A stretch of DNA of 64,000 nucleotides from the NCBI RefSeq assembly GCF_014805685.1, contig NC_060906.1, forward strand, positions 8,862,346 to 8,926,345. The letters run 5' to 3'. The notes under the pieces were generated by a model. The model did not search any database and was not told the DNA's origin. It worked only from the letters and a program-made list of their open reading frames with translations. Shown piece by piece: positions 1 through 12,639 of the stretch. The position numbers were made by a program, and so were the translations under genes. This DNA comes from Silurus meridionalis (Eukaryota; Chordata; Actinopteri; Siluriformes; Siluridae). Numbering within the stretch: position 1 is the first letter of the stretch; each line of letters begins with the position of its first letter.

Positions 1-250
1 AGTTGAACCTTATATTTTTTTGCCAGTGTACAGTTTGCTCTAATGCAAATCAGTGCTATTAAACTACTGTTCACGATTTTCAATAGATGTCAGTGAGCCA
101 AAAATAAAAAAATTATACTGATTTTAATGCATTGCTAATACATAGCTAAAAACATTAGCAGATAGAGATACCAGTCACATGACACCAGTCCCCATTCAGC
201 CTAAGAAAAACATTGTGTTAATAATAATAAAAAAATATATAAATATTACT

Positions 251-252
<2 letters not shown>

Positions 253-294
<42 letters not shown>
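253..294. repeat. (AC)n microsatellite
   Basis: 21 uninterrupted AC units. Confidence 0.95.
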
Positions 295-296
<2 letters not shown>

Positions 297-624
297 TATT
301 TATACCTTGGTTAAGACCAAGTTTCTCCTACTTTAAGGCCAAAATGCAGTAAAAGCAACTTTAAATGTAAATGTGCGCACAAGGATAAGAAGGACGGGAA
401 GTAATCTGGAATTAAACAGGAAGAAATCGCTTGTTGAACAAACATCAAAGGACTCAGCGACATGTGATCATAATCGGAAGCTAAAGTGATTTTAGCCCAA
501 ATCTGACGTCTAAGGACATAATCATTTCATAAAGCATAAAAAGAAATGAGCCTTGGAGTTGGAACGGACGTAAAAGGAAAGGATGTAGTTAATGCAGCAT
601 GGAAAAAAAGGAGGTGGGGAAAAG

Positions 625-625
<1 letters not shown>

Positions 626-662
<37 letters not shown>

Positions 663-685
663 GCTCTTTAGAAACTATTATTATT

Positions 686-741
<56 letters not shown>
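626..741. repeat. (GA)n and (AT)n microsatellites
   Basis: (GA)n at 626-660 and (AT)n at 689-741, separated by 28 bp. Confidence 0.95.
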
Positions 742-744
<3 letters not shown>

Positions 745-1179
745 GCTTTTTTTATATTTATTTTATTTACGCTCATTAATAAAAATAAAAAAAAGGCCCA
801 ACTTTTTCCTTATTTTTTCCCTAAAAGTTTCCTCAGTTTATGTTGTTTTCTATGTTCTATTGTGAATAAATAATGAGTTCATGTAATTTGCATTCTGTTT
901 TTATTGACATATTACACAGTGTCCCACTTTGGAATTTTTTGGAACTTCTTCACTCATTCATATCTAGGGGTGCTTTACCATATCCAGTGCCCTTATTGCC
1001 ATTTAGGGGGTGTTAGGAAACTGGGAAACCTACGCAGCATATGTCCTGTAACCCGAGCTCAGGACCGAACCCAGGATTAAAACTCTCAAACGTCATGCAT
1101 TTCAAAATTAGTTTTCGCCTTAATCCCAATTGTTGATGCTCGTTGTATTAAATGTGTTTGTGTGCACTCACTGTAAAGC
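742..1179. other. No gene seen
   Basis: AT-rich unique sequence without a supported frame or recognisable repeat. Confidence 0.5.
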
Positions 1180-1330
1180 GAGCACTCTGGGTTAGTGCAG
1201 ACTGGAGAGGCAGTCATTCTAATCCGAGCTAATCAAACAGCCTTGACGCCACAATTGCTGCAGCTCACGCTAGCCAACTCTTTGCGTGCGCTGCAGTAAT
1301 GTATTCCAGCTTTACCCCGAATCTGCAGTA
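1180..1330. promoter_or_regulatory. Candidate conserved non-coding island
   Basis: Unique stretch ATCCGAGCTAATCAAACAGC, TTGACGCCACAATTGCTGCA, GCAGTAATGTATTCCAGC, in contrast with AT-rich surroundings. No open frame with splice sites. Confidence 0.25.
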
Positions 1331-1611
1331 TGTAACTTTTAGGAATTTAAGGATTTGGAAAAAGCTTGGTGGTGAAGATGTGTCACTGGAAGCGTTTTTG
1401 CATTGAGTTAGTCGTTTTACTTTCAACTCCCTTCATTGCCCTGTCCATCATTCGAATGCTCTTTATTGTAGTTCCAGTTCCAGCTTTTAGCTGTTTAAGA
1501 ATCAGAATTGTTCACACACATACAAAGAAGCTGCTAGATATACATACACAAACTTTTAGATACAAAGTTTAATTCACAAAGTTTAAATATGTAGAATTTA
1601 CAGGTTTTAGG

Positions 1612-1890
1612 TACACATACACTGTATGAACGAAGGTATTGGGACACCTTACTTTTCCAGCCTTACGTAGTTCTTCCTCAAAATGTTACTCCGGACTTCT
1701 TTACCCTCAATCAGTAGCTGACTTTACTAACACCCTTGTGGTTGAATGAGCACGGATTTCCACAAAATTGAGTGATACATCTTCTTAGAAGAGTGGAGGT
1801 TACTATAACAGTGGATGGGGACTAAATGTGGAATGGGATGTCCAAAAAGCACATACCATTCTTATGGTCAGGTGTGCACAAACACTCCCA
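1612..1890 (+). mobile_element. Family A (decayed Tc1-like) copy 1
   Basis: Terminal sequence GGTATTGGGACACC, then the diagnostic CTGACTTTACTAACACCCTT and GAGCACGGATTTCCACAAAA blocks, ending in TATGGTCAGGTGTGCACAAA. Translated in pieces it resembles the C-terminal end of Tc1 transposase. No open frame. Confidence 0.7.
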
Positions 1891-2001
1891 GACGCCCCAA
1901 AAAATGTGTTTAGCAATTGCACCTTATTTTCAATTAAACTGTGCTTTTCAATTACTTTCAACTATCATTGGGAAATCATAAAAAAAACCTGATATTCTGA
2001 T

Positions 2002-2100
<99 letters not shown>
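2002..2100. repeat. (TAGA)n microsatellite
   Basis: About 25 perfect TAGA units. Confidence 0.95.
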
Positions 2101-2700
2101 CAAACTACAGGTACGCAGCTATGAAATGCAGTTTAACATCTAGCAGAAGTTCAAATAGCAGCAATTGTGCACATCGACAAGTGCAGTTAAACATGTGGTC
2201 ACATGTACAGCAAATAAATACAAGGACTAGAGTGGTGAAAAATGTGCATGAGTTGTTTTTTATGAGCATTGACACTGCTCAGCATGTCAATAATGAACAA
2301 GACTTAAAGGTTATCATAGGAACAGAGCCTTCCAAAAGTCTAAGAGCCGGCACACCAGGTGGGCGCGCTCGCATTTGAGCACCCGGAATGCTGCCTTTTA
2401 GACTGGATGGTGGTTCAGTGAGCCGCATATGTGTGAGCATCTGAGCAGGTGATCTTGAAGGCTGTAATCAGTTCAAAATGACATCAGCTCTCTTGTCCGG
2501 TTTGTTGCTTTACCAACAAATAGCTTACAAAGCGTTTGGTTGTTTGATTGTTCGCTTGAGATGTCGGGCCCTATCACACACTCTTCATGACTACAGTTTC
2601 AAAAATATTAACTGCACACAGCATTATTTATTTATTTACCGGTTCCATTTCACATAAGTTAAACACTCCCTATGTGTAGATCTATGTTCAAATGGTTCGA

Positions 2701-3190
2701 GATGGCTGCTTTCTAGTGACCATACAAATTTGTGTATCAGTTAAAATGTGGTGCTTTGAGTACAATTCTCTCATACTGACCACTGGATGTTCAACATGCA
2801 CCTCATGGTAAAGACTCTCTGAGGATGTAAGAATTAGAATTGTTTCTCTCCACAGAGATGCAGAGGCTAAAAGATCAGTAACACCCTGAAACTGAGTTAC
2901 AGTACAGTGGTCAGGGTCATACAGAAGTTTTCAAGATGGGTTCCACTCAGAACAGACCTCACAAGGGTCCATTCACGAGTCCTCGTGCTGTGCGTCAGAT
3001 GCAGAAGCTGCTTTAAAAAACAGATGCATGAGTGCTGCAGCATTGCTTTAGAGGCTGCAGAAGCGGAAGGTCCACCTGTCAGTGCTCAGACCATACGCCG
3101 CACACTGCAACAAGTCGGTTTGCATGGCCGTCATCCCAGAAGAAAGCCTCTTCGGAAACATATACAGTACTGTGAGTCTGCCGCCCCCTA
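2701..3190 (+). mobile_element. Tc1-like fragment, GTGAGTACACC subfamily, copy 1 (N-terminal half)
   Basis: Shares CCATACAAATTTGTGTATC, ACCACTGGATGTTCAACATG and CAGTGGTCAGGGTCATACAG with 33690-33915. The frame at 3086-3160 reads AQTIRRTLQQVGLHGRHPRR, the conserved TIRRTL--GLHGR-PRRKPLL segment of Tc1 transposases. Truncated after KPLRKH. Confidence 0.75.
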
Positions 3191-3565
3191 CAGGAAACTG
3201 CTTAAAACAATTGTCAGACGCTCACAGTCCTAAGAGGCCATGCATTATATACTGTATTTTTCTTTCTTGTTTCTCCACATAACAAAAGTTGTTTTCACGT
3301 TGTTTTCATAACAGATCTATTTCAGTTTGAGTGAGTCCCTGATTAAAGTAAAAGCGAATGCGATCATCCATGATGCTGCGATGATGCTGCCGGTAAAACA
3401 TGCTCTTATGGCGAATATACAAAAACATTGAGTCGTGATAATGAGAAAACAAGAATGAAAAATATATTATAATGCATGGCCTCTTAGGACTTTTGTACTT
3501 TCGTACAAAAATCTCTAAATCTCATAAATTTGTGAGCACCCAGTGTGGGAAGTGGGACCCTGCAG

Positions 3566-3725
3566 TGGAATCAGTAGCTTTGGTTTAAGGGTTGAATTTG
3601 GATTGTGATAAGGTGTTGAGCTCAAATCCCATTACACAAAGCTGGCGCTGCTGGGCCACTACGCATGGTCCGTAACCCTCAGCTGTTCAATTGTATAAAT
3701 GAGGTAAATGTAAGTCCCTGGATCA
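3566..3725 (+). repeat. tRNA-derived SINE copy 1
   Basis: GAGCTCAAATCCCATTACAC (B-box region), then GCGCTGCTGGGCC, CAGCTGTTCAATTGTATAAA and GAGGTAAATGTAAGTC. It shares these with five other copies. Confidence 0.65.
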
Positions 3726-4212
3726 GAGAACCTACAATATTTTTTCTTCTTTCATCTTCAATATTTATTTATATTTAAACTGCTAGTTACCACACTTTAA
3801 AACGTGCTGGATTAATATACAGTAGCAGGGACAAGTTTAGTGTTTTGCTCACGAAGTGGCGTTCATGTGCAAACCCTTACAAAAGATACAAGGTTCAAAA
3901 AAGGTCGAGTTTAAACAATAATAAGGATCAGCGATGCCCCCTGGCAGCAGCTTCAAGGACTGCAGGTTTGTGTGTATTCTTTAGCTGCTGATTTGTTTCG
4001 ACTGCTGTGTGAGACATGTTGTTTTCAATTTAGGAGCTTTTTGTTTGTCCATAGCGGCATTACATTTCTAAGCTCTTATAAAAACTGTACAGAAGAATAG
4101 AAGAACGTCGTGAGATAAAGGATGAGCCATGAACAACACCAACACACTAACCATGTCATTAGAGTATGCACACTGGAATGTTTTTACAACATCATAGGGA
4201 CTTAGGGAGGAC

Positions 4213-4392
<180 letters not shown>

Positions 4393-4603
4393 AAATGATG
4401 ATGCAGACCTTTCTTTCATCCCACTAATGCAGTGCTGTGATGACAAATGAGCTGGAATTCCTGTCTGCACACATGTATTTTGAAAGCTTGACTGTGCAGC
4501 AAAGAGCCTCTGTTCTCCTGTTTGTTTTTGTACAGACGGTCACTGCGTTTCGACCAGCATCAAAACAGATGTGCGCATGCTCTCTTTCTCCCTTTTTCTC
4601 TCT

Positions 4604-4650
4604 CTCACACTCACACACACACACACACTCACACACACACACACACACAA
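4604..4650. repeat. (CA)n, interrupted
   Basis: CA/CACT repeats preceded by a pyrimidine (CTCTT) run. Confidence 0.9.
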
Positions 4651-4659
4651 ATCCATACT

Positions 4660-5381
4660 TATGGAAATAAAACTTGGATATATAGTTTAGAGTAGTCAAT
4701 GTGCAGTTTGTATAGCAGTACAGATTTACTGTCATCTGAAAATAACTAAACATACAGCCATTATTGTCTAAATAACTAGTAGTAGTAAGTAACCATGTTA
4801 AAACTGTGTCCAAAGTGTGAATAAATGTTATCCAGCACTCCCTTGATCCTCCAGGGCATGGAATTTAACAGAGCTGCACAGTTTGTTGCTGGGATCCTCT
4901 TCACTCCTCCATAATGACATCACAGAGCTGCTGGATGTTAGACACATGGTACTTCTCCACCTTCTGCTTGAGGATCCCCACAGGTGCTCAATAGGGCTCA
5001 GGTCTGAGACATACTTGGCCACTCCATCACCTTTAACTTTAGCTTCCTCAGCAAAACAATTGTCATCTTGGTGGTGTGGGATTGTTATTAAGTTGGAAAA
5101 GTGTTGTTCAGCCTAGTTTCTGAAGAGAGGGCATCATGTTCTGCTTCAGAATATCACAGTATATATTGGAATTCATGTTCCAGGGAATCCATGTTTCATG
5201 AACCACAACTCCACAGTACCGGCAGCACTCATGCAGCCCCAGACCATGATGTTACCACCACCATGCTTGACTGTAGGCAAGACACAATTTTCTTTGTATT
5301 CCTCACAGGGCGCCAGGCACACAGCTGGACACCATCTGAGCCAAACAAGTTTATCTTAGTCTTATCAGACCACAGGACATG
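4660..5381 (-). mobile_element. Tc1-like fragment, GTGAGTACACC subfamily, copy 2 (C-terminal half)
   Basis: The terminal-repeat portion 4665-4780 (ACTTGGATATATAGTTTAGA) matches 33480-33560. The minus strand then reads, from right to left: WSDKTKINLFGSDGVQLCAW (first catalytic D, about 5300-5360), VKHGGG-like sequence, and SPIEHLWG at about 4980-5000 (catalytic E region). It is joined at about 5381 to a LINE fragment. Confidence 0.75.
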
Positions 5382-6228
5382 CTCCACCTTGAACCAGTCT
5401 GTCGTTCCTACTGCAAACTTCACTGCTGTCACATTGTCCTCATACATGTCCTTCACCACCCTCACATACTTCTCTGACACACCTGACTTCCTCATACAAT
5501 ACCACAACCCCTTTCATGTACACTTTCTCTAGATCCACAAATGCACAATGCAACTCCTTCTAACCTTCTCTATACTTCTCCATCAACATTCTCAACATTG
5601 CATCAGTAGTGCTCTTTCTCAGCATGAAACCATACTGTTGCAGTAGTTGCCTTATCATCCAACACCTCTTCACCACCAAGCCCCTGTCTGACCTCTTCCT
5701 TAAATCTCACACTACCTCCTTTAGTTTCCACCATCTTATACTTCTTTCAGTCTTCACTCTCCTTCTCCTTCAGGTTGCATCTCCTACATAGAACATAGTC
5801 CACCTGTGTGCACCTTCCTCCACTCTTATATGTCACCCTATGCTCCTCCTTCTTAAAATATGAATTCACCACTGCCATTTCCATCCTTTTAGCAAAATCT
5901 AAAACCTTCTGCCCTTCCACATTCCTCTCCTTAAGACCATACCTACCCATCACCTCCTCATCACCTCTGTTCTCTTCACCTACATGCCCATTAAAATCTG
6001 CCCCAATCACTAATCTTTTTTTCCTAGTTTCAGTCTCCACCACTTTATCCAACTCAATCCAGAATTTCTCCTCCATCTCACAACCCACTTGTGGAGCATA
6101 AGCGCTGATGACATTATCATCACCCCTTCAACTTCCATCTTCTCGTTCATCACCCTATCAGAAACTCTCTTCACCTCCACTACACTCTTACTGTACTCTT
6201 TCTTCAAAATCACTCTTGCACCTACAGG
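5382..6228 (-). mobile_element. LINE fragment: APE endonuclease and part of reverse transcriptase
   Basis: On the minus strand, 6228-5747 reads EVKRVSDRVM, MEEKFWIELDKVVE, GADFNGHVGEENRGDEE, HRVTYKSGGRCTQVDYVLCRR: the C-terminal half of an APE-type endonuclease (the DFN-HVG and TYKSGG motifs). After about 100 bases of broken sequence it jumps to RT residues (QQYGFMLRKSTTDA ... CMRKSGVSEKYVRVVKDMYE), so about 1 kb between the domains is deleted. The RT part ends at VGTTDWFKVE and is fused to a Tc1 fragment at 5381. The same LINE family occurs three more times in the window. Confidence 0.8.
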
Positions 6229-7121
6229 TAAAAAAAATCTTGCATGCAATAAAAAGAAATAGGTTTATGATGTAGATTTTAGGCAAGCTAGCCAGTTTAA
6301 ATAACTAGCAAGCTAACCATGTTCAAATCTTACAGAGCATTCCAGCTTTAATGAGACAACAGTTAGCAAGAAAGGCTCTGAGTATCTGTGACCATGAGTG
6401 AAAAAACCTATGTTTGGCGTTCTGTTTCAGCTTTACTTAAAGCGTTTTCAATACAAATGCTGTAAGCCATCAGTGTGACTAAATGTAAAAATCTCTGAAC
6501 TATTTCTTATGAGATTCGGTTTTTAGAGTTTTGTTAGTATTGGGAAGTTGACACTTTGTGTAAAACCTGAGAATTCATTCGAGATCAGTGTGTTGCCTGA
6601 TCTCACACTTACTTGGAAGAGATTACGCAAAAAATCTGTTATTGTACACCGCAGTTAAATTGCATCTAGAAATCATACACTATTGAACAATAAAGTAGTC
6701 CAGATGTTGCACATTTAATTTTTTAATGGTTTTTATTTTCGAATATGTTTAATAAAGGTTTTATATAATAATAATAAAAAAATTCCAAGATTCAATGTAT
6801 CATCAGACTTGTGGAAAGTTAGACTCTCGATACAAACTCGACAGTATGCAAGTATGTGACTTAACAACAAAAATGTTTTTATAAACTTATTTAAAAAAAT
6901 ATATATTTTTAAATATCTCAGTCACTCAGTCAGGGTGTGTGTGTACATGCTGTTTGTCTTTCGTTAAAAAAAAAAGTATTAATTTAAAATCTCACAGTCA
7001 CCCGTAGAGGGCGCTGTGGCTCCATCAAAAGAAAGGTGGCACACTTGAGCAATATTCTCTCTTCCCGCCACAATGACACATTGCACCACGCTGTAACACA
7101 AAGGAACTGCTTACTTACACA

Positions 7122-7123
<2 letters not shown>
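6229..7123. other. No gene seen
   Basis: AT-rich unique sequence with short A/T runs. No splice-bounded frame. Confidence 0.5.
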
Positions 7124-7179
<56 letters not shown>

Positions 7180-7190
7180 ACACGCACACT
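7124..7190. repeat. (CA)n with CACG variants
   Basis: Perfect at 7124-7167, then CGCACA-type units. Confidence 0.95.
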
Positions 7191-7952
7191 AAACTATACT
7201 GCTGTATTTTAATTACCCTGAGGGACATTATCATCATTCCGAACATAATCCAGCTTCACTCTCCTACAGATAAAGAGAGGGGAATATAAACACACGCAAG
7301 GGCTTTACAGCTCATATGTACCCAAATCTCCAGACACATTCTGAGGAAGCCGAGTCCCTCTGGTTCTCCTTCTCCATTTCCTTTCTCTAACTCCTTTCCC
7401 AAAACGTTGCTTGCCCTAGCTTGGGTTCCTCCTCCTTCTCCTGAACACACTCTCCCTTATGCAACTCAGAAAAACACACAATTTGAACACGGCCAATTCT
7501 CACAGCTTGCACAATACACTATTTTTTTCTTTTTTAAATGCGAGATAGAAGATGCCAGAAATCCATCTGTGCGGTTTGGGAAAATGAAGGCTTAGGCAAC
7601 GCTTTCGGTGCGAAACACAATCCTGTTTCGGGGTTTATTGTGAATTCAATGTGACTCTTAATAATAAAAAATACAAATAATAATTGCTAGTTCTGGATCG
7701 GTCTGGACACAGGAGACGCCTCCAAAATGACTAAACCAGAAAGCCCATTTACTGTGCATTAAACGTCATTTTTTTTCTGTCTCACTGCTCCAGGAACAGA
7801 TCGTAAACTTCGTTACTCACAATACGTAGAAGGTGTGGTGGCCAAACCTGCTGCCAAAGTACACAACCTTAGTGTTCAGAGCTTCTTTAATATGCTGATT
7901 CTCAATAACAGCATGACACTAAGGTCAAAATGCTGCCTTTAAAAAAATATTT
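7191..7952. other. No gene seen
   Basis: Unique sequence, pyrimidine-rich at 7320-7450. Short frames on both strands lack any family resemblance. Confidence 0.5.
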
Positions 7953-8125
7953 TGGTGTGGTAGCCCAGGGGTTAAAAGGTTGGACTTTTGGTCTGAAGGT
8001 CATGAGTTTAAAGCTCAGCAGCAACAAAGCTGCCGCTGCTGAGCCCCTGAGCAAACCGATTTAACCCTCACAGTGTACACGATAAAGGTAAATCAGTATG
8101 AATAATGCCAAACGCTATAAATGTA
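7953..8125 (+). repeat. tRNA-derived SINE copy 2
   Basis: TGTGGTAGCCCAGGGGTTAA (A-box side), GTCATGAGTTTAAAGCTCAG (B-box side), CTGCCGCTGCTGAGCCCCTG, with tail CCAAACGCTATAAATGTAC. Confidence 0.65.
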
Positions 8126-8539
8126 CCTATTAATGTATTGTAGTCGACAAATTCACACTCGAGAAAAAAGTACAGGTCAGGGAGGGGTGAAAACACAGCG
8201 ATCGGACGCGGACTAATTGCAGTGAGGGAGAAGGTCGATCCGGAATCGACTCGAATGCAGCGAGTGAATTGAATGAGGCGTGTGTTTCGAGTTTGCTGTT
8301 GGGATTTATTTTCATCATTAAATGATGTGTTGTGCGAAAATGAATCAACAAATCTATCAAACCTTTATTGATATTTACCAATGAATCATCAGAACATTAG
8401 CAGGAATTACATAGAGAGTAGCTTATTAATGGGATAGTTTTCTCTTGGATTTCTTGTATATACACTCGTACAGCTTTGTACAGAATGCAGAGTCAGTATT
8501 GGTCCATTTAGAGTTGCTTCAAAAATTAAACTGGTGTTT

Positions 8540-8990
8540 TACATGAGACCATGACAAAATTCTTTATTCTTTATAAGGTTCTAACTCTGATTCATCAGGC
8601 CAAAACATGAACCATAGACTTGTCCTTGAGCCATGATTCCTTGTATTTACAGTATAAGCAGGATCATTGTCTTGCTGAAGAATAACATCTGAATGTTTCT
8701 GTTCAGAAAAACCACTTTTCAGTTGTGGGAATCCTTTCTGAAAAACCCTCTGGTGTAGAAGCTTCTCACCGTGAAGCAGCTCACCAGTAGCAGCAGCTCC
8801 TTGTTTAGGCTTTGACATGATCACAATGTTGCCTTTTTCCATATAAGAAAACTTTGTTGCTAGCTTTTCCTCCAAACTCTTCACTGGGGCAAAAGTAAAT
8901 GGTGGACCAGGAGAGTCTCAGGGGTGCATTTGTTTAGTTCTTGCTCATTTCCTGGCCAATGATTTGTTGTTAAGACAACATTAAAAGCTT
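8540..8990 (-). mobile_element. Possible decayed transposase-derived sequence
   Basis: An open minus-strand stretch of 106 codons (8564-8884) contains DVILQQDNDPAYTVNTRN, reminiscent of the QQDNDP motif of Tc1 transposases. The surrounding residues do not follow the family well and no termini are visible. It could be a chance match; the plus-strand wording (AGGATCATTGTCTTGCTGAA) favours a Tc1 origin. Confidence 0.35.
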
Positions 8991-9574
8991 CCTATTTTGC
9001 CATGGTCATGGAGAGCAATGATTCAGACTCAATGATATAAATCTACAGTGCGCGGCATTCGTGCGACATATCTGTCTTACGCACTGCTTTTGGGCGGGGG
9101 GCGGGGTGAGCAGCAAGCCTGAAGCAACGCGTCGTTTCATTTACTCGTGTTCGGGTCGAATCATTTTGGACTTGGCTCTTTTATATAATGTTCGGCCAAT
9201 TCCTAACTTAAATTTGTAGTGTAAATCATCTTATGCTAAAAAAGCAGCTACGTTGAGGAATTAAATAACAGCTGGACAACTTATTCCAAAAAATTTTTGC
9301 TAATAATAAAACAAAACTTTATCTTTACATCCTACAACATTTAGCAAATTACATCTACACTGCAACTTCCGAGGAAATTCTAACTGGTGCTTGAAATTTC
9401 ACAAATGTCGTTTCTGGATTTACTGATTGGCAGCTTGAAATTCGTCTGTTTTAGGAATCTTCCAATCTTTAAAATATACATGGACAAGCAAAGAGAACGC
9501 TGTCCAATAACAATGAGATTCTTCACCAGACGAGCGCACACCCATTCCATACAATAAAATTTCATTCTTTTTTA
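8991..9574. other. No gene seen; one G-rich run
   Basis: Unique sequence. 9092-9107 reads GGGCGGGGGGCGGGG, a possible G-quadruplex. Confidence 0.5.
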
Positions 9575-9653
9575 ATCAATTAAATTTCATTCAATTCCAT
9601 TCAATTTAAATCTATTTGTATAGCATTTCTAACAATAGACATGGTAGCAAAGC
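9575..9653 (-). repeat. Dispersed repeat C copy 3 (tail only)
   Basis: The reverse complement reads TGCTTTGCTACCATGTCTATTGTTAGAAATGCTATACAAATA, the end of repeat C. It is followed on the plus strand by a (TCTA)n array. Confidence 0.55.
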
Positions 9654-9798
<145 letters not shown>

Positions 9799-9800
9799 TA

Positions 9801-10300
9801 TAATGGGTCACCTGACCTTTCCTGCTATATGTGGTTCTTTTCCAAACTGTTACAACAAAGCTGGAGGCACTCAATTCTACAAGATGTCTTTAAATGAAAT
9901 TTTTAATTTACTTGAACTTGTAAACTCAAACCTGTGCAATGCCCCTGTGCACAAAGTGGGCTCCTTGAAGATCTGGTTTACACGCTTTGGAGAGGAAGAT
10001 CTTGAATGGCCTGCTATAGAGCTCTGATCTCATCACTACTGAACACTCTTGGGATGATTGTGAACACTGACCGCCCCCCAGTCCTCCTCACCTACATCAG
10101 TATCTGCCTTTCATAACACCCTTGTGGCTGATTAACAACAATTATCCATAAGCACACTCCAAAATCTAGTGGAACATCTTCCCAGAAGAGTGGAGCGAAT
10201 TATACGAGTAAATTGCGACTAAATGTGGAATGCAGTGCTCAAAAAGCACATAACATACTTATGACCAGGTGACCAATACTTTTGGCAATATAGTGTATAT
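9801..10300 (+). mobile_element. Family A (decayed Tc1-like) copy 2, most informative
   Basis: Starts ATGGGTCACCTGACC after a CA array and ends near ACCAATACTTTTGGCAATAT. At 9935-10024 the plus strand still reads CNAPVHK-, KIWFTR- and EEDLEWPAIEL. This aligns with the DNAPVHK...W(F)...ELDWPAQSPDLNP stretch around the second catalytic aspartate of Tc1 transposases and shows what family A descended from. Farther on, STLQNLVEHLPRRVE-like codons are recognisable at about 10160-10200. Confidence 0.75.
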
Positions 10301-11264
10301 ACAGTATAACTCAGTCCATATAATTATGTGCCTCAAGAGTTTATTCCTAATGAGCAAGCCATGAATTAAGATGGTATGAGGAATAAACCTTGAGAGAAAC
10401 CAGTCTCAAAAGGGAACCCATCCTTATCTGAGGATACAGTCATTATAGTTCCATCATCTTTTGAGGTTAGTCACTTCCCAGATGGACAATTAAAAACAAA
10501 ATCTGTTCATTGCAACACAGTCTTCAACCACTGTAGCAAAACTCTTTAGATTAACTACAGTCCAAATCCATTTTCATGGATCTTGAGTTTGACCCTCAGT
10601 ACAGTAACCATATGGATCTTTAGACTGTTCATGGAGAACCATCTTCAGCAAGTGGTCTCAATGGAAAATAACTTTATCCAGAGGTATGGCTTCAGGAAGA
10701 ATTCACTTGAGATGAGTACACCAACGCCTAACAGACAATTTAATAATTAATATACTGAGTTTATATTATATCGTTGATGAGTGGATTATGCCCTTTGATA
10801 CATTGGACTACGTTTGCCATAAGCCAATGTACATTGTCATATCATTTCTTCATCTGTTTCACATTCAAAGGTCATTCTGGTTCACGTTCAGATTCCTTTT
10901 GTCCCCTATGTATTTAGCTGTTTGGTATGTTTGTTGTCATGTCTTAGAAGTCTAATCTCTACACTTGCTTCCTCGTCCTCTTTATTATGTGCCAGTTTGC
11001 GTCAATGGAGATTTTTACATAGACTTTGCTGTTCACCAGGAGATTAGGGGATATTTCCTCATCTGAGTCACCTATAAATTAAATTCCAACTAGATTGCTG
11101 AATGATAAACATTTATTCGGAACATTTTCAATGGGAAAGCTGGGGTTCCTGTGTAGTTGCCTGTGCTTGTGTGAACTTTTATAATTTTTTCACAAACTTT
11201 TCCCCCCTTAATATTCGTCACCTCTGTCTTCAAAATCTATGTGGAAAATGAGACACTTATGAAT
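10301..11264. other. No gene seen; possibly old repeat
   Basis: 10380-10450 (ACCTTGAGAGAAACCAGTCT, AAAAGGGAACCCATCC) has the wording of a widespread teleost repeat. No second copy here. Confidence 0.4.
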
Positions 11265-11450
11265 GAGAGTAAAGAGTCGCTCTAAAGCATTATAATGAAG
11301 CTGAATGTTTAATGACCTGAAAGCTTCTGGTAGAAGCGAGGGCAAAAATGTACAAAAGATCCTCTTAGACATTTTTCTCATGATTAGAAGGTATACAGGA
11401 TGAGAAGGTAAATCTAATCAGATACTAAGGCTGGGATGTTTGTCAGCAAG
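11265..11450. promoter_or_regulatory. Candidate conserved non-coding island
   Basis: Repeat-free sequence with GCATTATAATGAAGCTGAAT, GTTTAATGACCTGAAAGCTT and GGTAAATCTAATCAGATAC, dense in TAAT cores. Confidence 0.25.
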
Positions 11451-11776
11451 TTAGATCTTTTGTTTCATTGGATATTCTGGACATCAAAATGCCCAGAGTA
11501 TTCAAAAGGTCATATCAAACATCTCAAGCTCTATTCATCGTAATAGAAATAAAATAATATAAAAAATATATGTGTAATGTTATTTGTCAACATTTGCATA
11601 TTTAAATAAAGAACCCAAAGCCAGGAAAGGTCTGGATTCCAACTGTTAGTTCGGGATTTGATGAATGAAAAGTACCGAAGTTTGGATTCTTCAAACAACC
11701 CCATGTGTGGATTGTCTACTATAATAATAAGGAAAAGAAGAAGAAAAAAAATAATTGATGTAAATCATATAAAATA

Positions 11777-11854
11777 CAGAGAGAGAGAGAGAGAGCGAGA
11801 GAGAGAGCGAGAGAGAGAGCGAGAGAGAGCGAGAGAGAGAGAGCGAGAGCGAGA
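11777..11854. repeat. (GA)n with GAGC interruptions
   Basis: GA runs interrupted by GC dinucleotides at 8-14 bp intervals. Confidence 0.95.
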
Positions 11855-12296
11855 AGAATGAAATAGAGGTGACTGAAGATCTCTACAACCTCACTTAAGT
11901 ATATAAAAATAAAAAAATATTTCCAACTAGACATACAGGGATTTTCATTAAGGTAATGGAACAACGTTATGCATGAGCTGAATAATCTATATGTCTGGCT
12001 GTCAGGAGAAATTAAAAGTAGTACAGGAACATCTAAATGAATAACAACCTCAGCTGTTTTCGTCATGCAGTCAGCGCTCCTCTGTGTGATGAGAACAAAA
12101 GAGTTCATCACTAAGAAACACACTGAATACAGATGTTTTCCGTTAAAAGCTGCAGGATTGATGTCATTTTATTTTATTGAATCAAACATATCGAGAGCAG
12201 ACACGAGCAAGGAAGTCTTTCTATAAGCCAATTACTACTGTTCACAAAGGTGTAACTTGGAATGCAGGCTCCTGATTGGCTGAACGTCATGAATAC

Positions 12297-12374
12297 GAGT
12301 TAACGGGAAGAGCAATGAGTTAACGGGAAGAGCAATGAGTTAACGGGAAGAGCAATGAGTTAACGGGAAGAGCA
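12297..12374. repeat. 20-bp minisatellite, four units
   Basis: GAGTTAACGGGAAGAGCAAT repeated almost perfectly four times; the last unit lacks its final two bases. Confidence 0.95.
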
Positions 12375-12527
12375 CTTGTGGTTTTAACTTTACAGCTGAA
12401 ATCCAGTCAACTCAACCATGATCTTAACTGTCTGGTTCTTCTGTAGAAGCAATTTCCAAACAACGTAGGTTACAACAAGCATTTGTACAAACAACTGTAT
12501 GCTCCTCAACACACAGAACTGAACTCA

Positions 12528-12528
<1 letters not shown>

Positions 12529-12577
<49 letters not shown>
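12529..12577. repeat. (CA)n microsatellite
   Basis: Perfect CA array. Confidence 0.95.
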
Positions 12578-12578
<1 letters not shown>

Positions 12579-12639
12579 CTGTATGTTACTAAACTCAAAC
12601 ACACACTCAGTCATTTCACACACATCAATGTTTTCTGCA

